From NCBI RefSeq assembly GCF_900101505.1, contig NZ_FMZI01000014.1, forward strand, positions 1 through 64,000: a stretch of 64,000 bases of DNA. Reading direction: 5' to 3'. Every line of letters begins with the position of its first letter. Positions within the stretch are counted from its first letter, which is position 1. The DNA is from Antarctobacter albus. GTDB taxonomy: Bacteria; Pseudomonadota; Alphaproteobacteria; Rhodobacterales; Rhodobacteraceae. This document shows, in pieces, positions 6,895 to 16,253 of the stretch. The notes beneath the pieces are model-generated. The model had not been told where the DNA came from and ran no database searches. It saw nothing but the letters and a program-made list of their open reading frames with translations. A program made the translations under genes and the position numbers.

Positions 6895-9800
6895 GTGATT
6901 ATGAACGCGATTAAATTCGTGACCCGTACCCGTGCGGGCATTTTGGAACGTGGTGAAGTCAACAGCGACGGTCAAGGTTACCTGATCGACGCAACCGGCG
7001 GCCAGGAAATTTCCCTCAACATCAGTCAATCGGATGTGCGCGGCTACGATCGGACCGCGAATGACCTGCTGATCACCCTGGCCGATGGCCGCGTGATCGT
7101 GCTCGAAAATTACTTCGACGGCGGTGACGCGGGCGGCAAGCTGTATCTGAGTGCCTACGGGACCTTGAACGAAGTCACTTTCGTCGAGGCCGAGGGCGGG
7201 GCGCTTTTTGCCCAGTACGGCCCGACCGAGGAATGGGGCAAGTGGAGCCCGACAGACGCGCTCATCTTTATCGACGAACCGACCGTTGTTGCAGAGGCGC
7301 CGGTCCCCGTGGACGAGGGTAACGAGGTCAGCATGCTGGCCGCTGGCCTGATCGGCATGGGTGGCCTCGGCGCCGCAGGCCTGGGCGCGGCCGCGCTGGG
7401 CGGTGCCGCGCTGCTGGGTGGCGGAGACGGCGACAGTGGCGGCGGCGGTGGCGGCGGGGGGCTTGGCTGGACCCCGCCCACCGTGGATGACCCGGACGCG
7501 GATTATACCATCGACGGCGGCGATACGCCCAGTCTCACCATCACCGGCACGGCCAACCCCGGTTCAATCATCGAGATCACTATCGGCGGGATCACCGTCA
7601 CCGGCGAGGCCGATGAGGACGGCATCTGGAAGATCGTCTTCGAAGGTGACAATTTCCCACCCGATGGCAGCTATGCGGACATTCCCGTCAAGGTCACGGA
7701 CCCGGACGGGACCGTGACTTACCTCGATGGTCCCTCTTTCGTGATCGACACCACGCCGCCGCCGGTCGACGTGACCGACGGAACCGTCTCCACCGGCGAT
7801 CTCGTCAACGACGACGACCATCAGGACGGTGTCACCGTGACCGGCGAGGGCGAGCCCGGCTCGACCATCACGATCACAGTGGACGACACCACGCAGACCA
7901 CGGTTGTCGACGAGAACGGCAACTGGTTCTTCGACTTCTCCTCGGCGGTCTTCCCTACGGGCACCTACGGCAAGGACATCACCCTTGTTGCCACCGATGA
8001 TTTCGGCAACAGCACCACGGTCTACGACGTGGTGCAGGTGGACACCGAAAACACCATCAAGCTGACCAACCTGCCGTTGACCGGCGACAACGTTATTTCC
8101 GGGGGAGAGGTCGCCGCAGGCGTGACCTTCACCGGCACGACCGACGCGGGATCGACCGTCACCGTGACCGTCGATGGCGTGACCCACAGCACAACCGCCG
8201 ATGCCGATGGCAACTGGAGCGTGACATTCGCCCAGGGAGACCTGGCCACAGGCACCTATTCCGCCACGGCGCAGATCGTCTCGACCGACCCGGCGGGCAA
8301 TGTCGTCACGACGAGCCATGATTTCGACGTGGACACCGAGACCGCCGTCACCGTGAACACGGCAATTGTCGGTGGGGATGGGGTCATCAACGCGGGCGAG
8401 GCCGACGCAGGTGTCGCCGTGACAGGCACGGCAGAGCCGGGCGCCACGGTTGTCGTCTCGACCAATGGCGAAAGCTATACGACCACGGCCACCGCAACCG
8501 GTGGCTGGTCGGTCGACATCCCCTCTGTCAGCCTGCCGCGCGGCACGATGGCGCTTGAGATCAGCGCCACGGCCACGGACCTGGCCGGCAATACCATGAC
8601 CGCGACCGGCAGCGTCGATATCGACACCGAACTGGCGCTGACGCTCGACACTTCGACCATCGCGGTGGACGGTATCGTCAACAGCACCGAACACGCGGGC
8701 ATGATCTCCTTTTCCGGCACGGGCGAGCCGGGCGCGACGGTCACACTGGAACTGTATGGCGAGACGGCCACCGCCGTCGTCGGCGCCGATGGCACCTGGT
8801 CCATGCCCTTTCCGGCCAGCGTCCTGCCGACAAATGCGGGGCAGGCCGACAGCATCGCGGTCCTGGCCACCGTCACCTCGACCGACCCGGCGGGCAACAT
8901 GGCCTTCGCCTCGGGCGGGTTCGAGATCGACGTGACCAACCATGTCGAGGTTTACACGGCTTCCGTCGAAGGCGACGGGGTGGTGAATGCCGCCGAGCGT
9001 GCCGATGGTGTGCTGTTGACCGGTTACACCGAAGCAACGGGCGCGGGCTCCTCCGTCACCGTCACGGTAAACGGCACTTCCTATGACGCGACGATCAACT
9101 TCGACGGCACCTGGTCCGTAGTCCTGCCGGCGACAGAGATCCCGGAAGGCGAGACCTCGCTTGACGTTCTGGCGACCTCCATCGATGGAGCGGGCAATGT
9201 GGTCACGGCCACCGGCACCATCGCCATCGACACGACAACCAATGTCGCGGTCATGACCAGCGGCGTCGAGGGCGACGGCGTGGTCAATGCCGCCGAACGC
9301 AGCGACGGCGTGACCCTGACCGGCACCGCCGAACCGGGCAGCACCGTCATGGTGACGCTGGGTGCGGTGACTCACCAAGCCACCGTGGCGGCCAGTGGCA
9401 GCTGGACCGTCGATTTCGCCGCGGCCGAGATCCCGGCAGGCGAACGCACGCTGGACGTCACCGCGACCTCGACCGATCCGGCGGGCAACACTGCCACCGC
9501 GAATGGCAGCATCGATGTCGATACACTCGTGCGCAACTTTGCCATCACATCCACCCCGGGCGGGGTGGATGCGGTCATCAACGCCGACGAGGCGGCGCAG
9601 GGCCTTGTCCTGACGGGCACGACGGAACCGGGCGGCAGCGTGCGCATCACGCTGAACGGCCACACCGTGCAGGCCTCGGTGGACGCGGGCGGCAACTGGA
9701 CCGCCAGCTTTGACCCCGCGCAGCTGCCCAGCGGCGAGCAGACCGTCACGCTGACGGCAGTCTCGACCGATCCGGCCGGCAATACCGAGACCATCACCCA

Positions 9801-11286
9801 GCCCGTCACCATCGACACCGATGCGGGCACGCTGACCATCAGCCCCGACCCGGTCGAGGGGGACGATGTGGTGAACCTGGTCGAGGCCTCGGACGGGGTG
9901 ACGATCAAGGGCACCTCGGACCCGGGCCAGGTGGTGAACGTGACGCTGAACGGCGTCACGCACGCGGTGCAGACCGATCCCTCGGGCAACTGGTCGCTGG
10001 ACTTCGCCCCCGGAGAAATCGCACCGGGCACCTATACCGCCGATATTTCCGCCACCATCACCGACAGCGCGGGCAACACCCTGACCCGTACCGACAGCGT
10101 CCAGGTCGATACCGAGGTGCTGAACTTTGCCGCCTCCGGTGCGCCGGTCGAGGGCGACAATGTCATCAACGCCGACGAGGCCAGCGACGGCTTTGTCCTG
10201 ACCGGCACGACAGAGCCGGGCGGCACCGTCTCCGTCACCTTCGAAGGGGTCACCCGTGACGCCACGGTCGATGCCTCCGGCAACTGGAGCGTCGGATTTC
10301 AGGCCGGGGACATTCCCGCCGGAGAAAAGGCCACCTCTGCGGTGATCGACACCACGGATGCGGCGGGCAACACGGCAACGACCTCGGTCGCTTTCGACAT
10401 CGACACAGAGGTCAACCTGCTGGCCATGTCCTCGGACCCGGTCACGCCGGATGGCGTCATCAACGCGGCAGAGGCCCGCCAGGGCGTCACCCTGACCGGC
10501 GTGGTCGAGCAGGGGTCGAGCGTCTCGGTTACCGTGGGTGGCATGGTGCATGTGGCCACGGTCGATGCCTCGGGCAATTGGTCGGTGGACATACCGTCCT
10601 CGGCCATTCCCACAGGCACGCTATCTGCCCCGGTCCTGATCGAGGCCGTGGACGCCGCGGGCAACACCCGCGCCATCACGGAAACGCTGAGCGTGGATAC
10701 CGATGCACCCGGCACTCTGAACTGGACCGGCTATGGCCGCGACGGATCCGGGGTGGACCTGATCCGGACCGAGATCACCGAGGACGATGTTTTCCTTGGC
10801 CAGCTGAGCGATCCTTCGGGAACGCCGGATGTGACGGCGGTTTCCATCGATGCCAGCACGGATATCGAGGCGATCGGCCAGACCTACATCGACCTCGACG
10901 GGTCGGTGGCGGATGGCACGCACCTGGTGCTGGCCTCGACCGATGCGGCGGGCAACACCTCCGGGTCCTACCTCGTCACCGACGATCCCCTGACCAACAC
11001 GGTGCTGATGTCCGACGACATCGCAGAGGCCCTGTCCGACTTCCAGATCGACACCATCGACCTGCACTTCGCCGAGGACAGCAACCTCACCATCACCGAG
11101 GCGCAGATCAAGGCGCTGTCGGAGAACAGCGACACGGTCACCATCCGGGGCGGATCTGACGACAGCGTGACAATCACCGGAGCCACCGCCGAGGGCAACG
11201 ACGGCAACGGGTTCAACGTCTTCAGCCTTGGCGACGCGACCCTGCTGATCGAGGATGACATCACCCAGATCCACGGCGTCACCTGA
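6895..11286 (+). CDS. BapA-like giant adhesin with 11 bacterial Ig-like repeats
   Basis: A 1463-residue, highly acidic surface adhesin of the Bap/BapA type, expected to leave the cell by the type I exporter encoded just downstream and to act in biofilm or surface attachment. Residues 1-150 resemble the BapA prefix domain. A Gly/Ala-rich hydrophobic stretch (about 145-190, with several AAG motifs and a poly-Gly run) follows and may be a membrane-retention plug. Eleven Ig-like repeats of about 98 residues then run from about 197 to 1270, each ending in the DPAGN...(V/I)D(T/I)D pattern. A unique C-terminal segment of about 190 residues must hold the secretion signal; no RTX nonapeptides are present. 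GTG 6895 is eight bases after GAGGT; ATG 6901 is the alternative. Confidence 0.88.
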   Translation: MIMNAIKFVTRTRAGILERGEVNSDGQGYLIDATGGQEISLNISQSDVRGYDRTANDLLITLADGRVIVLENYFDGGDAGGKLYLSAYGTLNEVTFVEAEGGALFAQYGPTEEWGKWSPTDALIFIDEPTVVAEAPVPVDEGNEVSMLAAGLIGMGGLGAAGLGAAALGGAALLGGGDGDSGGGGGGGGLGWTPPTVDDPDADYTIDGGDTPSLTITGTANPGSIIEITIGGITVTGEADEDGIWKIVFEGDNFPPDGSYADIPVKVTDPDGTVTYLDGPSFVIDTTPPPVDVTDGTVSTGDLVNDDDHQDGVTVTGEGEPGSTITITVDDTTQTTVVDENGNWFFDFSSAVFPTGTYGKDITLVATDDFGNSTTVYDVVQVDTENTIKLTNLPLTGDNVISGGEVAAGVTFTGTTDAGSTVTVTVDGVTHSTTADADGNWSVTFAQGDLATGTYSATAQIVSTDPAGNVVTTSHDFDVDTETAVTVNTAIVGGDGVINAGEADAGVAVTGTAEPGATVVVSTNGESYTTTATATGGWSVDIPSVSLPRGTMALEISATATDLAGNTMTATGSVDIDTELALTLDTSTIAVDGIVNSTEHAGMISFSGTGEPGATVTLELYGETATAVVGADGTWSMPFPASVLPTNAGQADSIAVLATVTSTDPAGNMAFASGGFEIDVTNHVEVYTASVEGDGVVNAAERADGVLLTGYTEATGAGSSVTVTVNGTSYDATINFDGTWSVVLPATEIPEGETSLDVLATSIDGAGNVVTATGTIAIDTTTNVAVMTSGVEGDGVVNAAERSDGVTLTGTAEPGSTVMVTLGAVTHQATVAASGSWTVDFAAAEIPAGERTLDVTATSTDPAGNTATANGSIDVDTLVRNFAITSTPGGVDAVINADEAAQGLVLTGTTEPGGSVRITLNGHTVQASVDAGGNWTASFDPAQLPSGEQTVTLTAVSTDPAGNTETITQPVTIDTDAGTLTISPDPVEGDDVVNLVEASDGVTIKGTSDPGQVVNVTLNGVTHAVQTDPSGNWSLDFAPGEIAPGTYTADISATITDSAGNTLTRTDSVQVDTEVLNFAASGAPVEGDNVINADEASDGFVLTGTTEPGGTVSVTFEGVTRDATVDASGNWSVGFQAGDIPAGEKATSAVIDTTDAAGNTATTSVAFDIDTEVNLLAMSSDPVTPDGVINAAEARQGVTLTGVVEQGSSVSVTVGGMVHVATVDASGNWSVDIPSSAIPTGTLSAPVLIEAVDAAGNTRAITETLSVDTDAPGTLNWTGYGRDGSGVDLIRTEITEDDVFLGQLSDPSGTPDVTAVSIDASTDIEAIGQTYIDLDGSVADGTHLVLASTDAAGNTSGSYLVTDDPLTNTVLMSDDIAEALSDFQIDTIDLHFAEDSNLTITEAQIKALSENSDTVTIRGGSDDSVTITGATAEGNDGNGFNVFSLGDATLLIEDDITQIHGVT
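7483..10710 (+). repeat. Tandem array of about 11 Ig-like domain repeats within the adhesin gene
   Basis: Eleven in-frame units of about 290-300 bases encode related Ig-like domains. Landmarks in each unit are a (G)D(G/D)VVNA.E start, a GTTEPG(G/S)(S/T)V turn, a DASGNWSV centre and an STDPAGNT end. Units 6-11 are closest to each other (VEGDGVVNAAER occurs almost identically in units 6 and 7), while units 1 and 2 are the most diverged. The regular composition also creates a very long but meaningless antisense open frame. Confidence 0.85.
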
Positions 11287-11300
11287 CCCGATCAAGACCG

Positions 11301-11332
11301 TCCGCAGGCCCGGCGCAGAACCGGGCCGCGGA
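11301..11332 (+). promoter_or_regulatory. Strong stem-loop between the adhesin and exporter genes
   Basis: TCCGC-A-GGCCCGG (11301-11313) pairs with CCGGGCC-GCGGA (11321-11332) across a 7-base loop, 15 bases after the adhesin stop. There is no T-tract, so it is more likely an RNA-stabilising or partial attenuation element than a full terminator. Such a stem would let the adhesin mRNA be more abundant than that of the exporter. Confidence 0.45.
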
Positions 11333-11373
11333 TCCCGCTTCATAACCATAATCGCGCCGAGACGGGGGCACAC

Positions 11374-12690
11374 ATGAGGATAGGCAGGCACGGCCTGGGC
11401 ATGATCGTGGTGGCGGTCGCGCTCTCGGGCTGCATGAAGGACATGGGCGTGGTGTCCCGTTTCGCAGGTGGCTCCAATCCGCCAGCGGAGGAAACCGTTG
11501 CGCGCGCGGCCAATGCGCCGCGCCCTGATCCCGCGCAGGCCGCACCTGTCATCCATGCCCTGTCTCTGCGTGACACGGTGGTTGAGCCGGGCACGCCCTA
11601 TGCCAGCGTCGCAAACGCGGTCATCGCCTCGGACAACCGGGTGGCGGCTGCGGAACTGCATGTGGCGCAGCTGCGGGCAGATGCGGCCAAATACAACTGG
11701 CTGCCGGCCATTGGGCCGCGCATTTCGTTGAACTCGCTGGGCGATTTTGTGGCCGACCTGGTCATCAACCAGGTGCTCTTCGACAATGGACGCAAGAAGG
11801 CGGAGCGTGACCTGGCCAAGGCGCATGTGGAACTGGCCGCCGTCAAGCTGGTCGAAGACGGCAACGACCGCGTGGACGACGCGCTGAAACTCTATATCCG
11901 GGCCGAGGAAAACCGCGAACTGGCCGCGCACCTGGAACTGGCGCTCAAGGATATGACCCATTTCGAGTGGATCATGAACGAAAGGGTGCGGGGCGGTGTC
12001 TCGGACATGTCCGACCTCAATATCCTGCGACAGAAGCTTGCCAGCATCCGCGCCCGGCGGGGCGAGGCGCTGGAAACCGCGCGCACCGCGCTGGAAGAGC
12101 TCGACGCGATGGCGGGGCGCCCGCTGACAGAGGTGCGAGGTCTTGGTGGGCTGCGCGATGCCTCGGGCGGGGCAGCGCTGGGCGTGCTCAGGGCGCAGGT
12201 CGAACGTGACATCGCCGTGGCCGAGGCGAAAATCGCCCGCGCAAGCCATCTGCCCAGTCTCGTGGCCAGCGGCTCGGTTGGTGACAGCGGGCGGCTGGGC
12301 AGTCTCGACGTCGGGTCGGATTCGCTGTTTTCGCTGGGCACCGTGTCGGACCTGCGGGCCATCGAAGCCAGCAAGGAGGCCGCCGAGCGCCGGATCGGTG
12401 AAGCCCGCGAAACCGCGGATCGCGCCATCCGCAGCCAGTCCAGCCAACTGGCCGCCTATACGCGCCAGGCCAAGGAGGCAGAGCTGCTGACCCGGCAGGC
12501 CAAGCAGAACCTCGACCTGTTCCAGCGCCAGTACGACGGCGGCCAGAGGCAGGTCATGGACGTGGTCGGCGTCTACGAGACCTATGCCGCCGCGCTGGAG
12601 ACGGCCATAGAGCTGAAATACAAGGCCGCGCGCGCCGAACTGGAACTGGCCCGCCTGCGCGGGGCCCTGGCCGAAGGGGCGCAGATGTGA
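11374..12690 (+). CDS. TolC-family outer membrane lipoprotein, type I secretion channel
   Basis: A 438-residue outer membrane channel component for type I export. It starts with a lipoprotein signal (MRIGRHGLGMIVVAVALSGC), with Cys at about residue 20 as the lipidation site. The rest is long amphipathic helix in two TolC-like halves. The first half has VIASDNRVAAAELHVAQLRADAAKYNWLPAIGPRISLNS; the second has VERDIAVAEAKIARASHLPSLVASGSVGD, followed by coiled coil up to QRQVMDVVGVYETYAAALE. The family includes LapE/AggA-type channels that serve large adhesins. Its stop overlaps the ABC exporter start (GTGA), so the two are translationally coupled. Confidence 0.88.
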   Translation: MRIGRHGLGMIVVAVALSGCMKDMGVVSRFAGGSNPPAEETVARAANAPRPDPAQAAPVIHALSLRDTVVEPGTPYASVANAVIASDNRVAAAELHVAQLRADAAKYNWLPAIGPRISLNSLGDFVADLVINQVLFDNGRKKAERDLAKAHVELAAVKLVEDGNDRVDDALKLYIRAEENRELAAHLELALKDMTHFEWIMNERVRGGVSDMSDLNILRQKLASIRARRGEALETARTALEELDAMAGRPLTEVRGLGGLRDASGGAALGVLRAQVERDIAVAEAKIARASHLPSLVASGSVGDSGRLGSLDVGSDSLFSLGTVSDLRAIEASKEAAERRIGEARETADRAIRSQSSQLAAYTRQAKEAELLTRQAKQNLDLFQRQYDGGQRQVMDVVGVYETYAAALETAIELKYKAARAELELARLRGALAEGAQM

Positions 12691-14903
12691 GCAAGGGCAT
12701 GTTCGAGATGGCGGGGAAGGCCGGCAAGGCGATGTTGCGCGCCGTGCCCGCCGGGGCCGCCGCCAATGCCGCCCGCCGCGCCCCTCGTCATACCGACCGC
12801 GCCCGCGCCCGAGCCACGCTGGTCCGCGTGCTGGCCGGGCGGCTTGGGGTCGAGCCCAGGCTCTCGGACATTCTCGAAGCCCTGTCGCCCCGTGCCGGAT
12901 CGGGCGACAGCTATGATGCCGGGGCGCTGCTGGCGGGCCTGCAGGCCGCCGGGCTGATCGCCCATGTCGAAACGCCGGACAGCCTTGTGCCCGGTTTGTG
13001 GCCCGCGCTGGCACTGATGACCAATGGCCAGGCGGTGCTGGTGCTCTCGCAAGAGGGCCACAGCCTGACCATCTACGACGAAACCGCCGCCTCGCGCCGG
13101 TCCGAGGTATCGCTGGGGGAATTCGGCTCGGTCTTTGCCGGGCAACTCCTGCAGGCCGAGGCGCCGGTGCAGGCCCTGTCCGAGGTCCATGCCGCGACCG
13201 ACCGGCAGGCGCATTGGTTCTGGGGCCAGTTCGCGCGCTTTCGCAAGCATTTCGCCGAGGTCGCGCTGGGGTCCTTCGTGGCGAATATCCTCGCGGTTTC
13301 GGTCGCCCTGTTCTCGTTACAGGTCTATGATCGGGTGATCCCGCACCAGTCCGAGGCGACGCTCTGGGTGCTGGCCGCGGGCGCCGTGATCGCTTTGCTG
13401 CTGGAGGCCCTGCTCAAGGTCTCTCGCTCGCAACTCCTCGACGGGGCGGGGCGCCAGATCGAGATGGGCGTCCAGGGCCTGTTGATGAGCCGCCTGCTGG
13501 GGATGCGGTCGGACCTGCCGGGGCGCTCGCCCTCGCAACTGTTTGCCGCCGTGCGCGAGTTCGGCTCGGTGCGTGAGTTCTTTACCGCCTCGACCGTGGG
13601 GGCGCTGGCGGACATCCCCTTCATCTTCGTCTTTCTCCTGCTTGTCTGGTCCATCGCGGGCAGCGTCGTCTGGGTCCTGATCGCGGGCGGCCTGTTGATG
13701 GTCATTCCCGGTTTCTTCCTTCAGAAACGCATGATCCGCCTGACACAGGAAATGCAGGGCGCCAGTGCCCGGCAATCGCGCCTGCTGCAAGAGGCGGTGG
13801 TCGAACTGGACACGATCAAGACCCAGCGTGCCGAGGATCGCTTTGCCCGCGTCTGGGAGGAACTGACCGCCGTTCAGGCGCTGAAATCCTCGGATCAACG
13901 CCGTCTGGCCGCCACGCTGACCTTCTGGAGCCAGGGGGTGCAACAGGCCACCTATGTCGGTGCGGTCATCACCGGAACTTATCTCGTCTTTGCCGGGGAA
14001 TTCACCGTCGGCTCGATCATCGCGGTGGGCATCCTGTCGTCGCGAACGCTGGCGCCGCTGACGCAGCTTGCGGGCATCCTGGCCCGCTGGGGCAACGTCA
14101 AGGCGGCGCTCGACGGGCTGGACGGGATCGCCAATGTGCCCCAGGACCGCGCCGAGGCCCGCCATTACCTGCGCCGCGAACGCCTGCAGGGGCAGTACGA
14201 ACTGCGCGAGGCCAGCTATCGCTACGATCCCGAAAGTGCCGCAGTGCTGGACCTGGACAAGCTGACGATCCAGCCGGGCCAGACCATCGCGGTACTGGGC
14301 GCCAACGGGTCCGGCAAGTCGACACTGCTCAAGCTGTTGTCCGGTCTCTACGCGCCCGCCAGCGGCAAGATCCTGATCGATGGCACGGAAATGGCCCAGA
14401 TCGAGCCGCGCGACCTGCGTCGGTCCATCGGCTACCTGGGGCAGGAGGTCCGGCTGTTTCACGGCACGCTGCGCGACAACCTCAATCTCAGCCTGCTGGA
14501 ACGCGACGACGACCGCCTGCTGGAGGCGCTGGATTTTGCCGGGCTGGGGCAATTCGTGAAATCGCATCCCAAGGGGCTGGACCTCGATATTCGTGACGGC
14601 GGCGAGGGCCTGTCGGTGGGGCAGCGTCAATCCATCGGCTGGGCGCGGCTTTGGCTTCAGGACCCCGATGTCTGCCTGCTGGACGAACCCACGGCCGCGT
14701 TGGACCAGACGCTGGAAAAGACGCTGATCTCGCGGCTGGAGTCCTGGCTGGAGGGGCGCACGGCGGTGATCGCGACGCATCGCGTGCCGATCCTCAGCCT
14801 CGCCTCGCGCACGTTGATCCTGGCGAATGGCCGCATGGCGATCGACGGGCCGCGCGACCAGGTGCTGGATCACCTGCGCACCGTCCAGACGGGGAGCGCG
14901 TAA
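12687..14903 (+). CDS. Type I secretion ABC transporter/permease with degenerate C39-like N-terminal domain
   Basis: A 738-residue half-transporter that powers export of the adhesin across the inner membrane. The N-terminal region (about 35-150) looks like a C39-like peptidase domain without the catalytic cysteine, as in LapB and HlyB-type exporters, where it docks substrate. Membrane helices follow from FVANILAVSVALFSLQVYDRV onward (about 190-430). The ATPase domain has Walker A GANGSGKST (about 535), signature LSVGQRQSIGWAR (about 645), Walker B VCLLDEPTAALD (about 667) and switch His in IATHR. It starts with GTG overlapping the TolC stop and ends directly before the HlyD start. Confidence 0.93.
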   Translation: MSKGMFEMAGKAGKAMLRAVPAGAAANAARRAPRHTDRARARATLVRVLAGRLGVEPRLSDILEALSPRAGSGDSYDAGALLAGLQAAGLIAHVETPDSLVPGLWPALALMTNGQAVLVLSQEGHSLTIYDETAASRRSEVSLGEFGSVFAGQLLQAEAPVQALSEVHAATDRQAHWFWGQFARFRKHFAEVALGSFVANILAVSVALFSLQVYDRVIPHQSEATLWVLAAGAVIALLLEALLKVSRSQLLDGAGRQIEMGVQGLLMSRLLGMRSDLPGRSPSQLFAAVREFGSVREFFTASTVGALADIPFIFVFLLLVWSIAGSVVWVLIAGGLLMVIPGFFLQKRMIRLTQEMQGASARQSRLLQEAVVELDTIKTQRAEDRFARVWEELTAVQALKSSDQRRLAATLTFWSQGVQQATYVGAVITGTYLVFAGEFTVGSIIAVGILSSRTLAPLTQLAGILARWGNVKAALDGLDGIANVPQDRAEARHYLRRERLQGQYELREASYRYDPESAAVLDLDKLTIQPGQTIAVLGANGSGKSTLLKLLSGLYAPASGKILIDGTEMAQIEPRDLRRSIGYLGQEVRLFHGTLRDNLNLSLLERDDDRLLEALDFAGLGQFVKSHPKGLDLDIRDGGEGLSVGQRQSIGWARLWLQDPDVCLLDEPTAALDQTLEKTLISRLESWLEGRTAVIATHRVPILSLASRTLILANGRMAIDGPRDQVLDHLRTVQTGSA

Positions 14904-16085
14904 ATGGCAACCACGGCAACCAATCTTTCCGCGCAACTGTCGAAGGACATCAAGGGGCCATCGCTGACGATCTGGCTTTGCGCCGGGTCGGTCTGGGCCT
15001 TCATCATCTGGGCCAACTTTGCCTGGCTGGACGAAATCGTCCGGGGCGATGGCGAAATCATCTCGTCCTCGCGTCCGCAGATCATCCAGAACCTCGAAGG
15101 CGGTATCCTGTCCGAGCTGATGGTCAAGGAAGGCGATGAGGTCCTGCGTGGCGATGTGCTGGCGCGGCTGCACGGGACACAATTCAGATCCTTGGTCGAT
15201 GACCTGCAGGACCAGATTACCGCGCTGGAAATCCGCCGCCTGCGGCTGGAGGCCGAACTGCAGGGCGCCTCGGTGGTCGAGGTGCCGCGCGACCTGGCGC
15301 AGCGGTCACCGCAGATGGTCGCTTCGGAACAGGCGCTGCTGGCTGCGCGGCAATCGGACTACTTCAAACGACGGCAGGGCGCGGACAGGGTGCTGGAACA
15401 GGCGGCCTCGGAGCTGAAGCTGATGGAGGACCTGCTGGACAAGAAGGTGGTCGCCCTGATCGAGGTGACCCGGGCCCGCAAGGCGCATGCGGATGCTCAG
15501 AAAGCCTATGACGAGATCGTCACCCAGACCGAACTGGTCCGGGCCGAGGAATACTCGGAAACGCTCAAGGAACTGGCGACACTGCAGCAGAACCTCAAGG
15601 CCTCGCAGGATCAGTTGGACCGGACGGTATTGACCTCGCCCATGCATGGTATCGTCAATAAGCTGTCGGTCACGACCATCGGCGGCGTCGTGCGCCCGGG
15701 CGAGGAGATCATGCAGATCATCCCCGTCGACGAAGACCTGTACGTCGAGGCCAAGGTGCGGCCGCAGGACATCGCGGGCATCCGACCGGGGCAGGAGGCG
15801 ACGATCAAGCTGACCGCCTATGACTACACGATCTACGGCACGCTGAAGGGCCGCGTTTCGGTGATCTCGGCCGATACCTTCAAGGACGAGCGCCGCCCCG
15901 AATCGGAGCCGCATTACAAGGTCACGGTACGGGTGGACATGTCGGCCCTGACCGACCGCCAGGTGGCGATGGAAATTCGCCCCGGCATGCAGGCGCAGGC
16001 CGAGCTGCACACGGGGCAGAAAACCGTCCTGCAATACCTGCTGAAACCGCTCTACAAGTCGCGCGAAGCCTTCCGCGAACCGTGA
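14904..16085 (+). CDS. HlyD-family type I secretion periplasmic adaptor
   Basis: A 393-residue membrane-fusion protein linking the ABC exporter to the outer membrane channel. It has one N-terminal transmembrane helix (LTIWLCAGSVWAFIIWANFAW, about 25-45). A split lipoyl/biotinyl-like domain follows (GDGEIISSSRPQIIQNLEGGIL ... VLTSPMHGIVNKLSVTTIGGVV). Between the halves lies a long coiled-coil hairpin (about 95-230). The HlyD C-terminal beta-barrel (YVEAKVRPQDIAGIRPGQEATIKLTAYDYTIYGTLKGRV) completes it. The ATG follows the ABC gene stop with no gap. This is the last gene of the adhesin-export unit. Confidence 0.93.
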   Translation: MATTATNLSAQLSKDIKGPSLTIWLCAGSVWAFIIWANFAWLDEIVRGDGEIISSSRPQIIQNLEGGILSELMVKEGDEVLRGDVLARLHGTQFRSLVDDLQDQITALEIRRLRLEAELQGASVVEVPRDLAQRSPQMVASEQALLAARQSDYFKRRQGADRVLEQAASELKLMEDLLDKKVVALIEVTRARKAHADAQKAYDEIVTQTELVRAEEYSETLKELATLQQNLKASQDQLDRTVLTSPMHGIVNKLSVTTIGGVVRPGEEIMQIIPVDEDLYVEAKVRPQDIAGIRPGQEATIKLTAYDYTIYGTLKGRVSVISADTFKDERRPESEPHYKVTVRVDMSALTDRQVAMEIRPGMQAQAELHTGQKTVLQYLLKPLYKSREAFREP

Positions 16086-16158
16086 TCCGAAGGGGCCGCC
16101 TGCGGCGGCGCTTTGTCTCTCGCCCGCCGCCTTCGGCTCTGGGCTCGGAGTCTTTCGG

Positions 16159-16217
16159 GTATTTGCGCCAAGAAGAAGCCCAAGGACGCGCCATGTGTTT
16201 CTTCTTGGTTCAAATAC
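16159..16217. repeat. Long imperfect inverted repeat, Rhodobacteraceae-type intergenic element
   Basis: GTATTTGCGCCAAGAAGAA (16159-16177) is the reverse complement of TTCTTCTTGGTTCAAATAC (16199-16217) except at two positions. It lies between the convergent HlyD and dtd gene ends, so it may act as a bidirectional 3-prime structure. A single arm of the same family occurs at 38485-38508, also just after a gene end. I recall similar GTATTT...CCAAGAAG elements in other Rhodobacteraceae genomes, but cannot check that here. Confidence 0.6.
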
Positions 16218-16253
16218 TCCCGGGGGTGCGGGGGCTGGCCCCCGCATGGCGAC

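Noticed and set aside
7564-10551. A 995-codon antisense open frame across the adhesin repeats
   Set aside because: It follows the repeat periodicity of the sense gene, is compositionally skewed (Gly/Arg/Asp-rich, no domain pattern), and the sense strand has an excellent protein with SD and operon context.
10621-13014. A 797-codon leftward frame across the adhesin end, TolC and ABC genes
   Set aside because: It spans gene borders of the opposite strand and is compositionally typical of a shadow frame.
16198-16220. T-arm-like GGTTCAAATAC as a tRNA remnant
   Set aside because: It is fully explained as one arm of the inverted repeat 16159-16217.
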